Positions 1 through 9,907 of a stretch of 27,133 nucleotides of DNA are shown here, piece after piece. The position numbers and the translations under genes are program-made. Below the pieces are notes generated by a model. That model saw only the letters and a list, made by a program, of their open reading frames with translations, searched no databases and was not told the DNA's origin. The stretch is from Zelonia costaricensis (taxonomy: Eukaryota > Euglenozoa > Kinetoplastea > Trypanosomatida > Trypanosomatidae). The stretch spans positions 1 to 27,133 of the forward strand of contig JASAOO010003182.1 in the NCBI GenBank assembly GCA_030849075.1, read 5' to 3'. Each line of letters opens with the position of its first letter. The first letter of the stretch is position 1.

Positions 1-46
1 TGATGAGGCGCTCGATGAGCTGATGCGCCGTAGACACACTAGACAT
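1..46 (-). CDS. 5' end of an unidentified gene running off the left edge
   Basis: An ATG at 44-46 on the minus strand opens a frame reading MSSVSTAHQLIERLI to the window edge, without a stop. Only 15 codons are visible, so no function can be proposed. The start is supported by context. Reading in the minus direction, a clean pyrimidine tract (about 80 to 64) is followed by CTAG, with AG at 62-63, then 15 bases to the ATG. This is the expected layout of a trans-spliced trypanosomatid mRNA with a very short 5' UTR. The gene would be the most downstream visible member of the minus-strand polycistron. It is separated by about 4 kb from the next gene upstream (4128-4865). Confidence 0.6.
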   Translation of the reverse strand, partial: MSSVSTAHQLIERLI

Positions 47-61
47 GATGCCGGGGCGTCA

Positions 62-80
62 CTAGAAAAAAAGGGGAGGT
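62..80 (-). promoter_or_regulatory. spliced-leader trans-splice acceptor for the left-edge gene
   Basis: On the minus strand a continuous C/T run of about 14 bases ends in CTAG, with AG at 62-63, 15 bases before the ATG at 46. No other AG lies between this site and the start. This is the arrangement seen at trypanosomatid acceptors; use of the site is inferred. Confidence 0.6.
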
Positions 81-1640
81 TAGCTTAGTCTTGCCCAAAG
101 GCGGTTGACACAGGCGGGACAGGTGACGCACAAGGGTGCGAGAACTCACGTGGCACACGCGCTCCACAAGTGCGCACAGCCAGATCGCTGACGTGGGCGT
201 TTCCTAGAGGTAGCAAGCGTGGAGAAACCACGGGGGGTGGTCGACAGAGAATAAAGACGATGCGCGCGTAAAGAGAGGTCGTCGCAGCCACGCCAAGGAA
301 GCAACGATGGGGTTCGCTATATTGCCGAAAGAGGGGCCTTCAGGCGATGACGTGCGACGCAGTGCGCCCACCAACACAACCGCCGGCGGAACACACCCGT
401 GCACGCAGAGACAAAAAAAAAGGCAAGATGGTGAGCGGCACTCGACACAAGAGACGGCAGCGGACCAAAGTGCACGAAATTGCGTTGCGAGGAAGACGTG
501 GGAGACCGAAAAAGGGGGGGGGGCAAAGAAGCTGAAACCTCGTCAAGAATCCACCGGCGATGCGCGAAGCCACAGAAGAGGGAAAAAGGAAAAAGAAAGA
601 ACCCGAGAAAAGTGGAGAGGAAAGCACACGGTGCAAGGGTACGTCAGACGGCAGAGTGAGAAGTCGCCGGCTGCGCAGACGGGGAGGGGGGTGGCCACGA
701 GTGCGGGAGGGAGGGAGAGCAAAAGGCGCGGGAGTTCACCTTGCGCAAGAAGGAGCACGCTGGGGATCTTAAGGTGGAAGCGATGGGAAAGAAGCAGCGC
801 GGAGGGCGGTGCGTCTAACCTGGACGCGGCGAGCTACTCTAGTTGGAAAAAAAAGCACGTGCGAGGCAGGCGCGGGTTGGGAAAGCCCCCAGACCGGTCG
901 CTTTTCACTTTAGCCCTCAGCTCGTGCTCGGGAGGTGCCAGCCGACACAACGCCTTTCGCTTCTTTTTTCCCCTTTGCAGTAGGCTTTTTGTTGTGCCTC
1001 AGAAAGACGTCTTTCCTCAACGAATGCGCCTTCAGAAGGCTTAAGCGGCGTCGTGTCACACAGCGAAACAGATGCGGAGATCTCCTTCCTGCACCTCAGA
1101 ACTCTCAAGCGGCGTCAATGAACGATCGGCTGGGGTGAAGTTTGAGGGGAAAGAGATGGAAAGGGGGGCCGGCACGAGGAAGAGTGCTGCCACCGAAACA
1201 AACAAGAAACACAGAAGAGATCAACCAACGCGGGGAGCCGCGCACACAAAACACGCGAGGGGGGGGCTGCGAAAGAATGAGAGCTGCGGTAGGCGAGAGG
1301 CGCGCACGCTGAAGATGGCGTACGCCGGGAATATCGATCGAGACAGCGTTCGTGGCACGACAAAGACAGGGGACGAGGGAGTGAGGGAGAAGAAGGGACA
1401 CGCAGTGCAACCGGAAGAGAAGAAGAGAGCAGGAGGTGATCAAAGACCGGTACTCCTCCGCTTTCCGTGTTTTATACGCGATGGCGGAAAGGTGGGAGAC
1501 GGGTATGGAGACAAACAATTCCTCTGGAATCGAAACTTGCGGCGTCTAGTCGGTCGAGGTACCTTGTGAGCGACTCTAGTTCGCTTTTTCTTTTTGTGAG
1601 GAGGGGATGTTGTAGACGCTAGTGATGGGTGCCTGTGTGT

Positions 1641-1652
1641 GGGGGGGGGGGG
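1641..1652 (+). repeat. G12 homopolymer run
   Basis: Twelve consecutive G on the plus strand, preceded by a short GT run. It lies in the gene-free spacer. Confidence 0.9.
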
Positions 1653-2071
1653 TGAAAGTTCGTGCGATAGAGTGCAGCTCTTCCCTCTTGCACTAGAGTG
1701 GACCTGCTCCTCTGTTCAACCTCGCCCAAGTACGGGTTAGCGCTTTCGTTTGCGTCCAGGTGTCAGCAAAGCTTCAGGAAAGCGAGCAGGGCCAATGCAG
1801 CTGCGAGGGGAAATTGCAGAAGGTCTGTCGGAGAAAAGCTAAGCTGACGGAAGCGCGTCGACGGCTGCGCGGAGCGTGCAGGTAAAAAAAAGGGGGTGTG
1901 CAACACCGCGTCCGCACTTCACGGAAGGCAAAAGTGAGACAGAAAGAAAGGCCGAGGTTGCTTTCGCAAACGCACGGCAGCAACCGTGGAGGGGTGCAAG
2001 ACGGGACGAGGGGCAAAACAGAAGCAAAATAAAAAATAAAATTTCGCAAACGGAGGGAACGCCGGGGGGTT

Positions 2072-2097
2072 GGAGGGAGGGAGGGAGGGAGGGAGGG
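2072..2097 (+). repeat. (GGGA)n tetranucleotide tract
   Basis: About six tandem GGGA units inside a strongly purine-rich plus strand. With four or more G3 blocks one base apart, it is a textbook G-quadruplex candidate on the plus strand, and a (TCCC)n pyrimidine tract on the transcribed-sense minus strand. Confidence 0.85.
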
Positions 2098-2506
2098 CCA
2101 AAAGGGAGGAATCAGCGAGGCACGATGAGCGGGGGAGAAGGTAAAGAGAAGGAAAAAATGGGGCAGGGAGCAAAGGAGGGAGGGAAGTGAAGAAAAGGGG
2201 GAGAGGGGTGCGAGCCTGGGTGGAAGAGGCGGTACCGGGGAAGGGAAACAGAGGAGGCGGAAGCCAGGGGAGGAGCGTGTGTAGTCGAAGGCAGCTTTCT
2301 CAGCAATGAAGACGGCTCCGCTGCGTGAAGAAGAGTCGGGAACACGGAGAGTTGAATGCGTACGCGAGGCCCGGAGAGGGGAACTGCGCGTCACACCCAC
2401 GCACACGACGGTAGCGAGCCGGATGTGTGTTGTGGGGGGGGGCGTAGATAAGGGGGAAGTGATGGGAGGAGGCGAGAGAGTGAAAGCGTCTGTGGGGGAG
2501 AGGGGA

Positions 2507-2519
2507 GGGGGGGGGGGGG
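2507..2519 (+). repeat. G13 homopolymer run
   Basis: Thirteen consecutive G directly after an AGGGGA block. It lies in the same purine-rich spacer as the (GGGA)n tract. Confidence 0.9.
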
Positions 2520-3902
2520 CAGAGAGATCTCGCGTGCGCGCCGCCTGCTGATGGTGACACCAAAACAGAATATAAAACGACGGGGGCGCCGGGAAAGGTG
2601 GGGGGGAGCGGGCAGCCACGTGGAGGATGGGAAAACAACGGCGGGGAACAAACGGGGCAGTGCGTGTGCGCACACTGTGCAGGCAGAGTGCGTCATTGCG
2701 AGAAGGGCAGTTGGGGTGGGCAAAGAGGGATGAATGAAGAGCCGTGATGCATGATTTTCAAGTCTGGGGGAAGGAGAAGACAGGCATGACCCTTTCCTTT
2801 TTTTCCTCTTGCCTTTTATAGTTTGTGCGAAACAAACAGAGGGGGGCTGGCAGGGGCGGCGATGCCAGGTCTGTGACCAACACCTCGCATACAGCCACGG
2901 GTGTGAACCCGCTACAGCGCGGCATCTTTATGGGTTTCTCTGTGACGTGTGCTTCTTCTTTGCAAGCCCAGCTGGCCCAAGAGGGGCAGACAGGGTCTTG
3001 GGCGAGCCACGGAAGAAAGGGGGAGGGGGGCACATGTGCGGCACTCTCACTCTCAGGTAGGCGGCTTGACGTGCCGGTGCACCCAACCCGCGCACGCGCA
3101 CGAAATCAGGCAGGGAACAGTCCGAGGAGACGGGAACGAGGAGAGGAGAGAAAAGAACGAGCGAGCGGGGGGTGCGCGCGCGGTCGAGCACGCCACGCAC
3201 ACGTGCGAGTGCGTGTAGGGCGCCGGCGGTTCAGAACGTCGAGAGAAGCGTCACCAAAACAAACCGCCGCGCTGGCGTCGCCCTCCTCTCCTCCTCTTCC
3301 TCCTATTGTGCTCTCGCTGCGACTGTGGTTGTATGTTTCCCTAGCATGACGGGAGCGCGTTTGCACCTTCCTCTCAGCCCGCGTGGTTGCGAGAGAGTTC
3401 AATTGCACACATACACACGCATAATACGGTGGAGATGTGAGGGGAAGCTCTACTGCGACGTCTGAGAGCCCAAAACACACGCAGGCACTCCCTCCCACCA
3501 CACATGCGGCACCCACATCGCAGGAGAGGGAAGGGGCCGATTCGTACAGCCGCATGACATGAGAGTTCCAGAGAAGACGCAGTGAGGAGGAGGCGGAAGA
3601 AAAGTGAAATCGCACCCACGCACGCGAATCCACACAAGACGAGCAGAAAGAGGAGAAAAAGAGAGGATAGCGCACACGGGCGCGTGCATCCACGCGAAAA
3701 GCGCGGGGTGAAGAGGGGAGGAGTGTAGGGCACCCGAGAGAGCACCAGAAAGAGCATGGCTTTGCAGCGTCAACGATCCATGCTAGACACGAAGGGGGAG
3801 TGATGGCGCTGACAAGCACAGAAAAACTATATTGCGCTGTTGTGCCTTCCGCCCTCTGCTCGCCTCTTCACTGAGCCGATGCGAGAACGTCCCATCCAAA
3901 TA

Positions 3903-3931
3903 ACACACACACACGCACACACACACACACA
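3903..3931 (+). repeat. interrupted (AC)n microsatellite
   Basis: About 14 AC units on the plus strand with a single G interruption at 3915, followed by AACCAAAA. It lies in the 3' UTR region downstream (minus-strand sense) of the gene at 4128-4865. Confidence 0.9.
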
Positions 3932-4127
3932 ACCAAAAAGAGAAAAAAAAGGACGACACGGAGCGGGCACTTATTCAGTGACAGCTGCTCGCTCAATGAA
4001 GTGGAGGAGAGAGGATAGAAGCGGGTGAGAGCGAAAAGAAAACCGCCACTGCCACTTCGTGTCCCCGATGCGGAAGTGATGACCCGTTGCAAACCCTGAT
4101 ATTTTTTTTTGTGCGTCGCGGCGCGCT

Positions 4128-4865
4128 TTATCGGTTGTGGTCCCGGTCATAGTACTCCCGCGAGTCTGCGCCCTTGCTCGCACTCATGCCGGGCAGCGCC
4201 GACGCCGAGAAGGCGTACACAAAAAACATGAGCCAGTTGTACACAAAGTGCACCACGCGCTGAGGTACCGCCTCAACAGACCGGAAAGGCTGGCGCCGTA
4301 GCGCGCGCTCCTCGGATAGCGACGGCGCGAGCGCCTGCAGTGCGTTCGTGTGCGTCGACGCTGTTGACCGAGTCTCGGTCGCACGCCGGCGCGAGGACAG
4401 CAGCCCGCCTTCGTCCTCCGATGAGGAGGAGTCCATGTCGCTGTCGTAGGCGCGCACAGTGTGCAGCGGGGTGGCGCGCTGACTCATGCGCGCCTTGACA
4501 CTTTCCCACTTGGCGTTGCGCATCGCCTGCTCACGTGCAGCCCTGTGCGCCTTTTCGTCAGCATCGGCAGACTCACGCGTCTCTTGCGCCTTCTGGAGCG
4601 ACTCGGTCATCGCCACGACGCGTTTCATCGACAGCAACTCGCCGGCCGGCGCCGACGAGGCGGCGGCCGGGGGACGGCCAGCACCTGTGTGGCGAGGCGG
4701 GGCGGCGATGTGAGGACGGCGGGAGGCGGCGGCGGCGGGTGTGCGGGCCGCAGGGTCCCTGTGTGTGGTGCGGGTGTCTTCCCAGCTGCTGCCGTCGTCC
4801 ATGTACGCGGTGCTGTTGGCCTCATCATCGTACCGGTTCGGTCGCCGGAAAGCGAAGCTGTCCAT
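4128..4865 (-). CDS. conserved-type hypothetical protein with a C-terminal membrane segment (245 aa)
   Basis: I do not recognise this protein. It is GC-rich and ATG-started. The same frame stays open upstream, but only with TTG codons, and it crosses the likely splice acceptor, so the ATG at 4865 is chosen. Visible layout: a charged N-terminus; an Ala/Pro/Arg low-complexity stretch (residues 35-75); a charged helical and probably coiled-coil stretch (about 77-127, many K/R/E/A); an acidic Ser cluster SDMDSSSSEDE (142-152) that looks like a phosphorylation-prone patch; and one hydrophobic segment near the C-terminus (about 205-226, rich in F/V/Y/W) followed by a short polar tail. This suggests a membrane-attached protein with a large cytosolic N-terminal region. 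The topology is inferred. No catalytic motif was seen. Stop is TAA. Confidence 0.75.
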   Translation of the reverse strand: MDSFAFRRPNRYDDEANSTAYMDDGSSWEDTRTTHRDPAARTPAAAASRRPHIAAPPRHTGAGRPPAAASSAPAGELLSMKRVVAMTESLQKAQETRESADADEKAHRAAREQAMRNAKWESVKARMSQRATPLHTVRAYDSDMDSSSSEDEGGLLSSRRRATETRSTASTHTNALQALAPSLSEERALRRQPFRSVEAVPQRVVHFVYNWLMFFVYAFSASALPGMSASKGADSREYYDRDHNR

Positions 4866-5967
4866 GACGACAGAAACTACTTTCAATTCGTGTTTTCCCT
4901 TCTCTTGAAGAGAAGTTGTGGGGAGCTTGACAGAATCGTCAAGACGGAAGAGGGTGCGCGAGAGCAACCGAAAGGAGGGATGGTGGGCAATTCACGCAGA
5001 CGGTGCGTGCACGAGTACACCCTCGCACGCGTGTGGTGGATTTGCTCCTGCGTGCTCGTATGGGGTTCCGACGTGCGCGCGCGAGCACGCCGGGAGCACG
5101 CGTTTGGGCGAGATGAGAAGCTGACCCGTTGAGTCGGCAGCTTCCGCGCCGGGGGCTGAGCTACAAGGACCAAGTGAACGAGGAAGCGAAAGGGAATGGG
5201 GGCAAAGCTTACGAGTACCAGAGCGGCAGAAAAAAAAAAAAGCGCACCAGGTAGAACGCGCCGGCACGTGTGCGCTTGCGGAGTCGCGTGGGTGCGAGGT
5301 GGGGGGTAAGAGGTGTGTGAGACAGTGTACGGCCTGTGTATTGGAGGCTGTGTAGGTACGGTGGGAAGAAGGAGCCGCGAAAACGACCGGCAGCATCGCG
5401 ACGGGGAAGAAAGAAGGTGCGGGGAAGCAGGGGGAGGGAGGTCGAGGGAGAGGGGGTGCACAAGAAGAAGTATTACGCGGCGGACACGTAGCACCGCCTC
5501 GAGCAGACAGGTTTACACGAAAAAAAAAAAAACACAAGCCGGCGCGGGGGCTGCCGAGCGAAGAAGAACAGACGCGGTGGAACTTCACGTGCCCACTCAC
5601 GAAGCTACCGAAGCAGATCCCGACATCGTCCGAGAACACCTCTTCTTTTTTGCGCAAAGGCTTACCGCAAACGTGAAGACGCAATGTCATCTTCCTCCGT
5701 CTTGCCTTTGTTTCGTTTCTTGCTTTTTTTTTTTCAGAGGCGCAGCAGACGCGCGTCCACGCACGCGCACGCAACAACACAGCAACGATAGTCCTCGAGT
5801 CGTCTGCCTTCGCGCCGCAACGGGGACCACAGCAAGACGTAGAAAGGCTCGGCTCTTCACCGCAGACACGCCGGCCTGTGAACGACTTGCCGCGCCAAGG
5901 CGCCATCTTGCTGCGCCTCTACCTTTTTTTTCTCCATCCATCGCCTTCGTTCTGTGCCCTTTCCGGC
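4866..5967. other. intergenic/UTR spacer
   Basis: This holds the 3' UTR of the gene at 5968-7359 and the 5' region of the gene at 4128-4865. I see no supported gene. It contains A-runs at about 5229-5241 and 5520-5533 (plus strand), and a T-rich tract ending in CAG at 5735-5737 on the plus strand. The long minus-strand frame 4992-5906 is Ser/Arg/Pro-biased noise without recognisable domains. Confidence 0.55.
4904..4933 (-). promoter_or_regulatory. candidate trans-splice acceptor for the gene at 4128-4865
   Basis: On the minus strand a CTCCCCACAACTTCTCTTC stretch is followed by AAG, with AG at 4904-4905, about 38 bases before the ATG. The tract is shorter and less pure than at the other genes. 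Another AG follows closely, so the exact site is uncertain. Confidence 0.4.
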
Positions 5968-7359
5968 CTACTCGTTGCGGAACTGCTCGAACAGGTCGAA
6001 GACGGCGTTGGCGTCGTGCATGTCGGTGCCGTCACGCAATCGGCCGCCCATGTCGATGCGGCTCTCCACCACCGACTTGCAGAGTCCGACGGCCTTGACG
6101 AGAACGTTGGCCAGCAGCCGCGCGTCAAGATCGCCCCGGTGGATCGATGTGACGTGGCGGTCGTCGTCGACGCGATTGTTCTTTGCCGCGACCAGGCGCT
6201 CGTTGAAGCTGGGGAAGACGATGTCCGAGAGCCGGAAGAGCGAGAAGCGCACCGGGCTGCGCGCGCGCAGCGGGAAGTCGTCCGGCAGCTCCGTCGAGAA
6301 CCAAATGCGCCACCAGTAGCTCCAGTCGCCGCCCACCTCCTGCTCCTCCAACTCGTCCATTCCGAAGCAGCACCGCGCACTGGGGCTGCCGTGCTGGCTG
6401 AGCAGCGTCTGCTCCTGCAGCTGCACCGCCTTGCAGTAGCCGCGCGGGTAGGCGACAAATCGGCGGTACCAGTACACGGGCGACAGCCGCGACCCATGAA
6501 CCCACAGCGGGGTGAGGGCCACAAAGTGCGCGTCGACGCGACGGCACGCGTCAAAGGCGTGCAGGAAGCCACCGAAGCGCCGGCTGCTCCCGTACCAGGT
6601 GCCAGGATTCCACCACGCCGAGGCAGTCAGCGACCGCCCATCTGGCCGCAACGCGGGCCCAGAGGCCTCCTCCAGGGCTGCAGCGAGGTAGTAGACGACG
6701 CTCGCGTGTCGCATCGAGAACTCAAGGTCGTGCGTCGACGCGACGTCGCCCTCGACAAGCTCCAGCGCCACGCGTTGCTCGCCGCCAACGCTGCGGATGC
6801 GACTTGCGGTGCGGAACTCGTACCGCAGCACGCGACGGTCCTCGCGAAGCGGGTCGCGGTAGTCCATCGAGGCCGCCAGCTCCGGCCGCGCCGCCGCGTC
6901 GCCGAGCTGCACGTGCCCTGTTGCGGCCGCCCGGTTGCGCTCCTTCTCGCCGTCGGCGATGGGCAAGAAAAGGGATTTTGCCTTCTCGATGTCGCGGGCC
7001 AGCACAGTGACGCTGATGCCGCGGCGCAGGTACTGCTCCGCCACAAACTTGCCGACGGTCCCGGTGGCGCCGACGAGAGTCACCGCCTCCGGGCTCACCT
7101 GCTCCGTCACAGCCACATCCGACTGCGCCGGCGCCGTGTTGCGGTACGGGAAGTAGGGGAGGCGGCGCCCGTCGTCTTGAATGAGGGGGAAGCCCCCGGC
7201 GCCGGCACTGCCGAGGCGGCCCTCGTAGACGGCGTCCGCCTGCCGCGTGTTCTCTTCGCGGAAGACGCTGTAAAAAGGTGCCTGGCACGTGCGCTGCACA
7301 CGCACCCGCACCCCTGCCCCCCAGTCGTACGGGATGCGTGCGGGTGTCGACTGACTCAT
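5968..7359 (-). CDS. atypical short-chain dehydrogenase/reductase-like (NAD(P)-binding Rossmann) protein (463 aa)
   Basis: Residues 92-122 form a classic beta-alpha-beta dinucleotide-binding start. A hydrophobic strand runs into GATGTVG (97-103), then a helix and a second strand ending in LARD. This matches the TGxxGxxG-type loop of extended or atypical SDRs (NmrA / NDUFA9-like). Later landmarks are LVEGDV (201-206), where these enzymes place an acidic residue after a strand; VVYYLAAA (221-228); and a late IHRGDLDARLLANVL element resembling the GDLA motif of atypical SDRs. Insertions are large, about 130-195 and a Trp/Tyr-rich stretch in the second half. A complex I NDUFA9-type role is possible but not shown; a generic epimerase/reductase is the alternative. 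The in-frame extension upstream of ATG 7359 has only a TTG, so the ATG is used. Stop is TAG. Confidence 0.75.
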   Translation of the reverse strand: MSQSTPARIPYDWGAGVRVRVQRTCQAPFYSVFREENTRQADAVYEGRLGSAGAGGFPLIQDDGRRLPYFPYRNTAPAQSDVAVTEQVSPEAVTLVGATGTVGKFVAEQYLRRGISVTVLARDIEKAKSLFLPIADGEKERNRAAATGHVQLGDAAARPELAASMDYRDPLREDRRVLRYEFRTASRIRSVGGEQRVALELVEGDVASTHDLEFSMRHASVVYYLAAALEEASGPALRPDGRSLTASAWWNPGTWYGSSRRFGGFLHAFDACRRVDAHFVALTPLWVHGSRLSPVYWYRRFVAYPRGYCKAVQLQEQTLLSQHGSPSARCCFGMDELEEQEVGGDWSYWWRIWFSTELPDDFPLRARSPVRFSLFRLSDIVFPSFNERLVAAKNNRVDDDRHVTSIHRGDLDARLLANVLVKAVGLCKSVVESRIDMGGRLRDGTDMHDANAVFDLFEQFRNE

Positions 7360-7459
7360 GGCACGCAGCGCTGATCGACTCTCTCGTGAGTCCCTCTGTA
7401 CACGATGACAGCGGAAGTAGCCACTCCGTGTCAGCCGCAACTCCTCGATTCGCCCCCCG

Positions 7460-7498
7460 CTCAGCCCAGGAGCCAGGAGGAAAACAAAAAAGGGAACA
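7460..7498 (-). promoter_or_regulatory. candidate trans-splice acceptor for the SDR-like gene
   Basis: The minus strand reads a long T/C tract (about 7495 to 7466, including a T6 run) followed by GCTGAG with AG at 7460-7461, about 100 bases upstream of the ATG at 7359. Confidence 0.5.
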
Positions 7499-9320
7499 GA
7501 GGAGTCGAAGTACCTCCGTCTACGTCTCAGTCAACTCACGGTGCGCAATCAGGTTGTGCGCGCGTAGGCGCCAAAGAAAGGGAGCAGGACAACGTCTGCC
7601 CACCTACGAGTGTCGCCGCAGCGCCCGCGCAACGCGGCGATGCCGCAGACGGAAGAAGAGGGCGAGAACGGTGTGCGGCAAAAGGTGCTGTTGACTACAG
7701 CGATGCCGAGGAGAGGTACTGGCCGACAAAACGCCGCGGAAGGGGGGGGTAGGCGTGGAGGGGGGTGAGCGAAGGATCGAAATGCGCAACACGTCTTCCG
7801 AACTGCGCCTTCGTCCGGACGCAGATGTGCGTGCGTGACCTCGGGGTAAGAATGCGGGGATGAGAAGAGGTGAGTTGGGGCAGAGGGGGAGGTGGACGTG
7901 AGAAAACGAAGTGCCGAGGCGAGAGGGCGCGGCAATGCGCTGCAGACCAAGGCGCAGAGTCTCAGGCTTGCGCGTCGAAAGTGGCGGCGGCTCGGCGCAC
8001 GCTGGGGGAGGGGAGAGGCACAGAGCTGCGTCCCTCGCGGATACGAAGAGAAGAGAGGCAAACACGAATCTTGGTTTACACGGTTGTGGTTGCGTTGATC
8101 ACGCAGGCGACCTTCACAACGCGCCTCCCGCGACACACCAGCGCAGCTCTCCGCCGCTCTCGTGTGGAGAGAAGAAGGACGACGGCAACGAGGTAGAGGG
8201 ACGGCAAGGAGGGCTGGGACAGTGTAGCGATGCAGCACAAACGCGAGTGACGGAGAAGCGGTGGGGCAAGGGGCCGAGGGTGGTTGGGAGAAGAGACGGA
8301 GTGACAAGCGTGCAGCAGACTTAAACCAAGAAAAGAGCCTCGCCGAGGCGGCGGGGAAGGAGCGGAGGGGAGAGGGAGGGGGGGGCGAAAAGAAAAATCC
8401 AGAAGGTTGCAACGACGCGCTCTTTGTGACGAGAAAGCGGAGGTGTGCAGGACGGTGAGGTGTTGAGAAAAACCAGCGATGTGAACAAATGTCAAAGGTG
8501 ACAGGAATGACTTAGCGGTCGCCGGAGTGTGAAAAAGGGGGTAGGAGTGGGGTACTGGAGGCACGAGGGGGAGAGGGGGGAGGGAGCAACGTGCAGCGGA
8601 GCGGCGGTGAACACGCGAAGTGAAGTCGATGAAACTCACGCTAGAGGAGCAGGGCAAGCGACAGACACGCCGATGCGAGATCGAGGGAGGGGGTGATACA
8701 AAAAGAAAAAGACAAGAGAGCAAAAGGGGGGTGGAAAAAAAGAAGGCGGAGAGGGAGGTATCAGCACACGTCACACAAGGCACGGAGGAAATGAAGAGAG
8801 AAGGGGAACGGAAAGACGGAAGAAGAGCTCGACTACTTCGCACCACGGCGCGTGGAGGCCCAAACAGTCTCGCAACGTGTATTGTGCAATGAAGACGCAG
8901 TTCGCACAGAAATGAGCTGCGGCCGTTGAAAAAACAAAACAACGCGGGAAGACACGGAAGGGCGGGTAGAGGGAAAGAAACACGTGCGAGGCTCGACAAC
9001 TCCGTTCTCAACTTACGAAGACTCCGGCGGTGACAAGCGCGAAGTATCAAGAGCGCAAACCGAGCAAAAAAAAAAAAAGGAAGCCTGTTGTCGCCTCTGG
9101 TCCGGAGCGCCGGAACAGCCCGCGCGCACGTGGAGGCAACGGGGAGGGGCAGAAGAGGGGGGGGGGCGGGAAGTGTGACTTAGTGAGCGCGAGTGCGCAT
9201 GACAGCTGTGGTATGTGCCCAGAGAGCGTGACCGCCGCAGGTGCGCAAGAAAGGCGGTCACTTGGAGGAAAAGAGAACACACCGCAGACACGACAGGTTC
9301 GTGCGCGTAGAGAGAGGCGA

Positions 9321-9324
<4 letters not shown>

Positions 9325-9361
<37 letters not shown>
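9325..9361 (+). repeat. (GT)18.5 microsatellite
   Basis: Thirty-seven uninterrupted bases of GT on the plus strand, so (CA)n in the sense of the minus-strand transcript. It is the longest pure dinucleotide repeat in the window and should be length-polymorphic between isolates. Confidence 0.95.
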
Positions 9362-9363
<2 letters not shown>

Positions 9364-9891
9364 GAGGGCGGATGGGCAAATACGTGGACGCGGCGCAACA
9401 CTCGGCACGCTCACACAAAAACAAACCGCTTGAGAGGAGTGTGTTGGGTTAGGGAGAGAGAGAGTCGCAGGTGTGTTGAGCGATCTTGCGCGTTGCCTCT
9501 GTACTTAATCCCCGTGCCGAGGGTGCGGCTGAGCCGAAGGCGTTTGAGCGTAGGTGCGCGCGGCGCTAAACGGGCAATGGAGCAACCGGAGTGAAGCGGC
9601 GGAGACGCAGAAACGAATCGGGCCGGCAGCAGGCGGAGTGTGGTGGAGAAGAAGTGGGTGGAAAAGTTGGGCAATGGAGAGTCTCAGTCCGCAGACGGCC
9701 TCGCAGCGTTTCGTGTTGACAGGGGTCACCCCACCCATCTGCTCGTGAGCCACGCCGAAAAGGGGTGGGACTCTGGGGCCAAGCGCCAGCACACTGGACG
9801 TTTGGCCCCCACATCCACCGCACCAGAGCACAGGCCCGCAGCGAGCAGGAGAAAGAGGCATGAAGCGCGACCAGCGCTGCACAAGTTCGAG

Positions 9892-9907
9892 ACACACACA
9901 CACACAC
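9892..9907 (+). repeat. short (AC)8 tract
   Basis: Eight AC units in the 3' UTR region of the gene at 10463-11968. Confidence 0.85.

Larger units (their letters stand above)
64..4127. other. 4-kb gene-free spacer (3' UTR plus intergenic)
   Basis: I find no credible protein or RNA gene here. The frames that stay open are strongly biased in composition: the plus strand is purine-rich and the minus strand pyrimidine-rich, giving Pro/Ser/Leu-rich or Lys/Arg/Glu/Gly-rich translations. The interval should contain the 3' UTR of the gene at 4128-4865, in transcript order. It also holds G-runs (1641-1652 and 2507-2519), a (GGGA)n tract (2072-2097), a (CA)n tract (3903-3931), and two plus-strand pyrimidine-tract/AG motifs (ending at 980 and 2821). 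Confidence 0.6.

Noticed and set aside
307..1044. 245-codon plus-strand frame
   Set aside because: Lys/Arg/Glu/Gly-rich translation of purine-rich DNA, opposite to the transcription direction of the cluster.
1774..2673. 299-codon minus-strand frame
   Set aside because: Almost entirely Pro/Ser/Leu/Arg/Phe from C/T-rich sequence; no domain, no balanced composition; sits in a spacer with G-runs on the other strand.
3106..3819. 237-codon minus-strand frame
   Set aside because: Cys/Arg/Ser-rich low-complexity translation with no family likeness; looks like a by-product of strand bias.
64..4127. Possible SIDER-type degenerate retroposon in the long spacer
   Set aside because: Long trypanosomatid 3' UTRs often carry them, but I could not identify a signature or a convincing poly(A)-tailed boundary by eye; a profile search would be needed.
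4866..4967. N-terminal extension of the 245-aa protein
   Set aside because: The extra 34 codons begin with TTG and cross the likely splice acceptor; nuclear trypanosomatid genes start at ATG.
5878..7374. 498-codon plus-strand frame antisense to the SDR-like gene
   Set aside because: Long antisense frames are common opposite genes with GC-rich third positions; the Arg/Ala/Val-rich translation has no domain, while the minus frame has a clear Rossmann motif.
7549..9050. Two overlapping long minus-strand frames in the spacer (287 and 324 codons)
   Set aside because: Ser/Pro/Leu/Phe-biased, without motifs; consistent with pyrimidine-rich UTR sequence.
9325..9361. Tandem repeat as a CRISPR-like or regulatory array
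   Set aside because: It is a simple GT microsatellite with no unique spacers.
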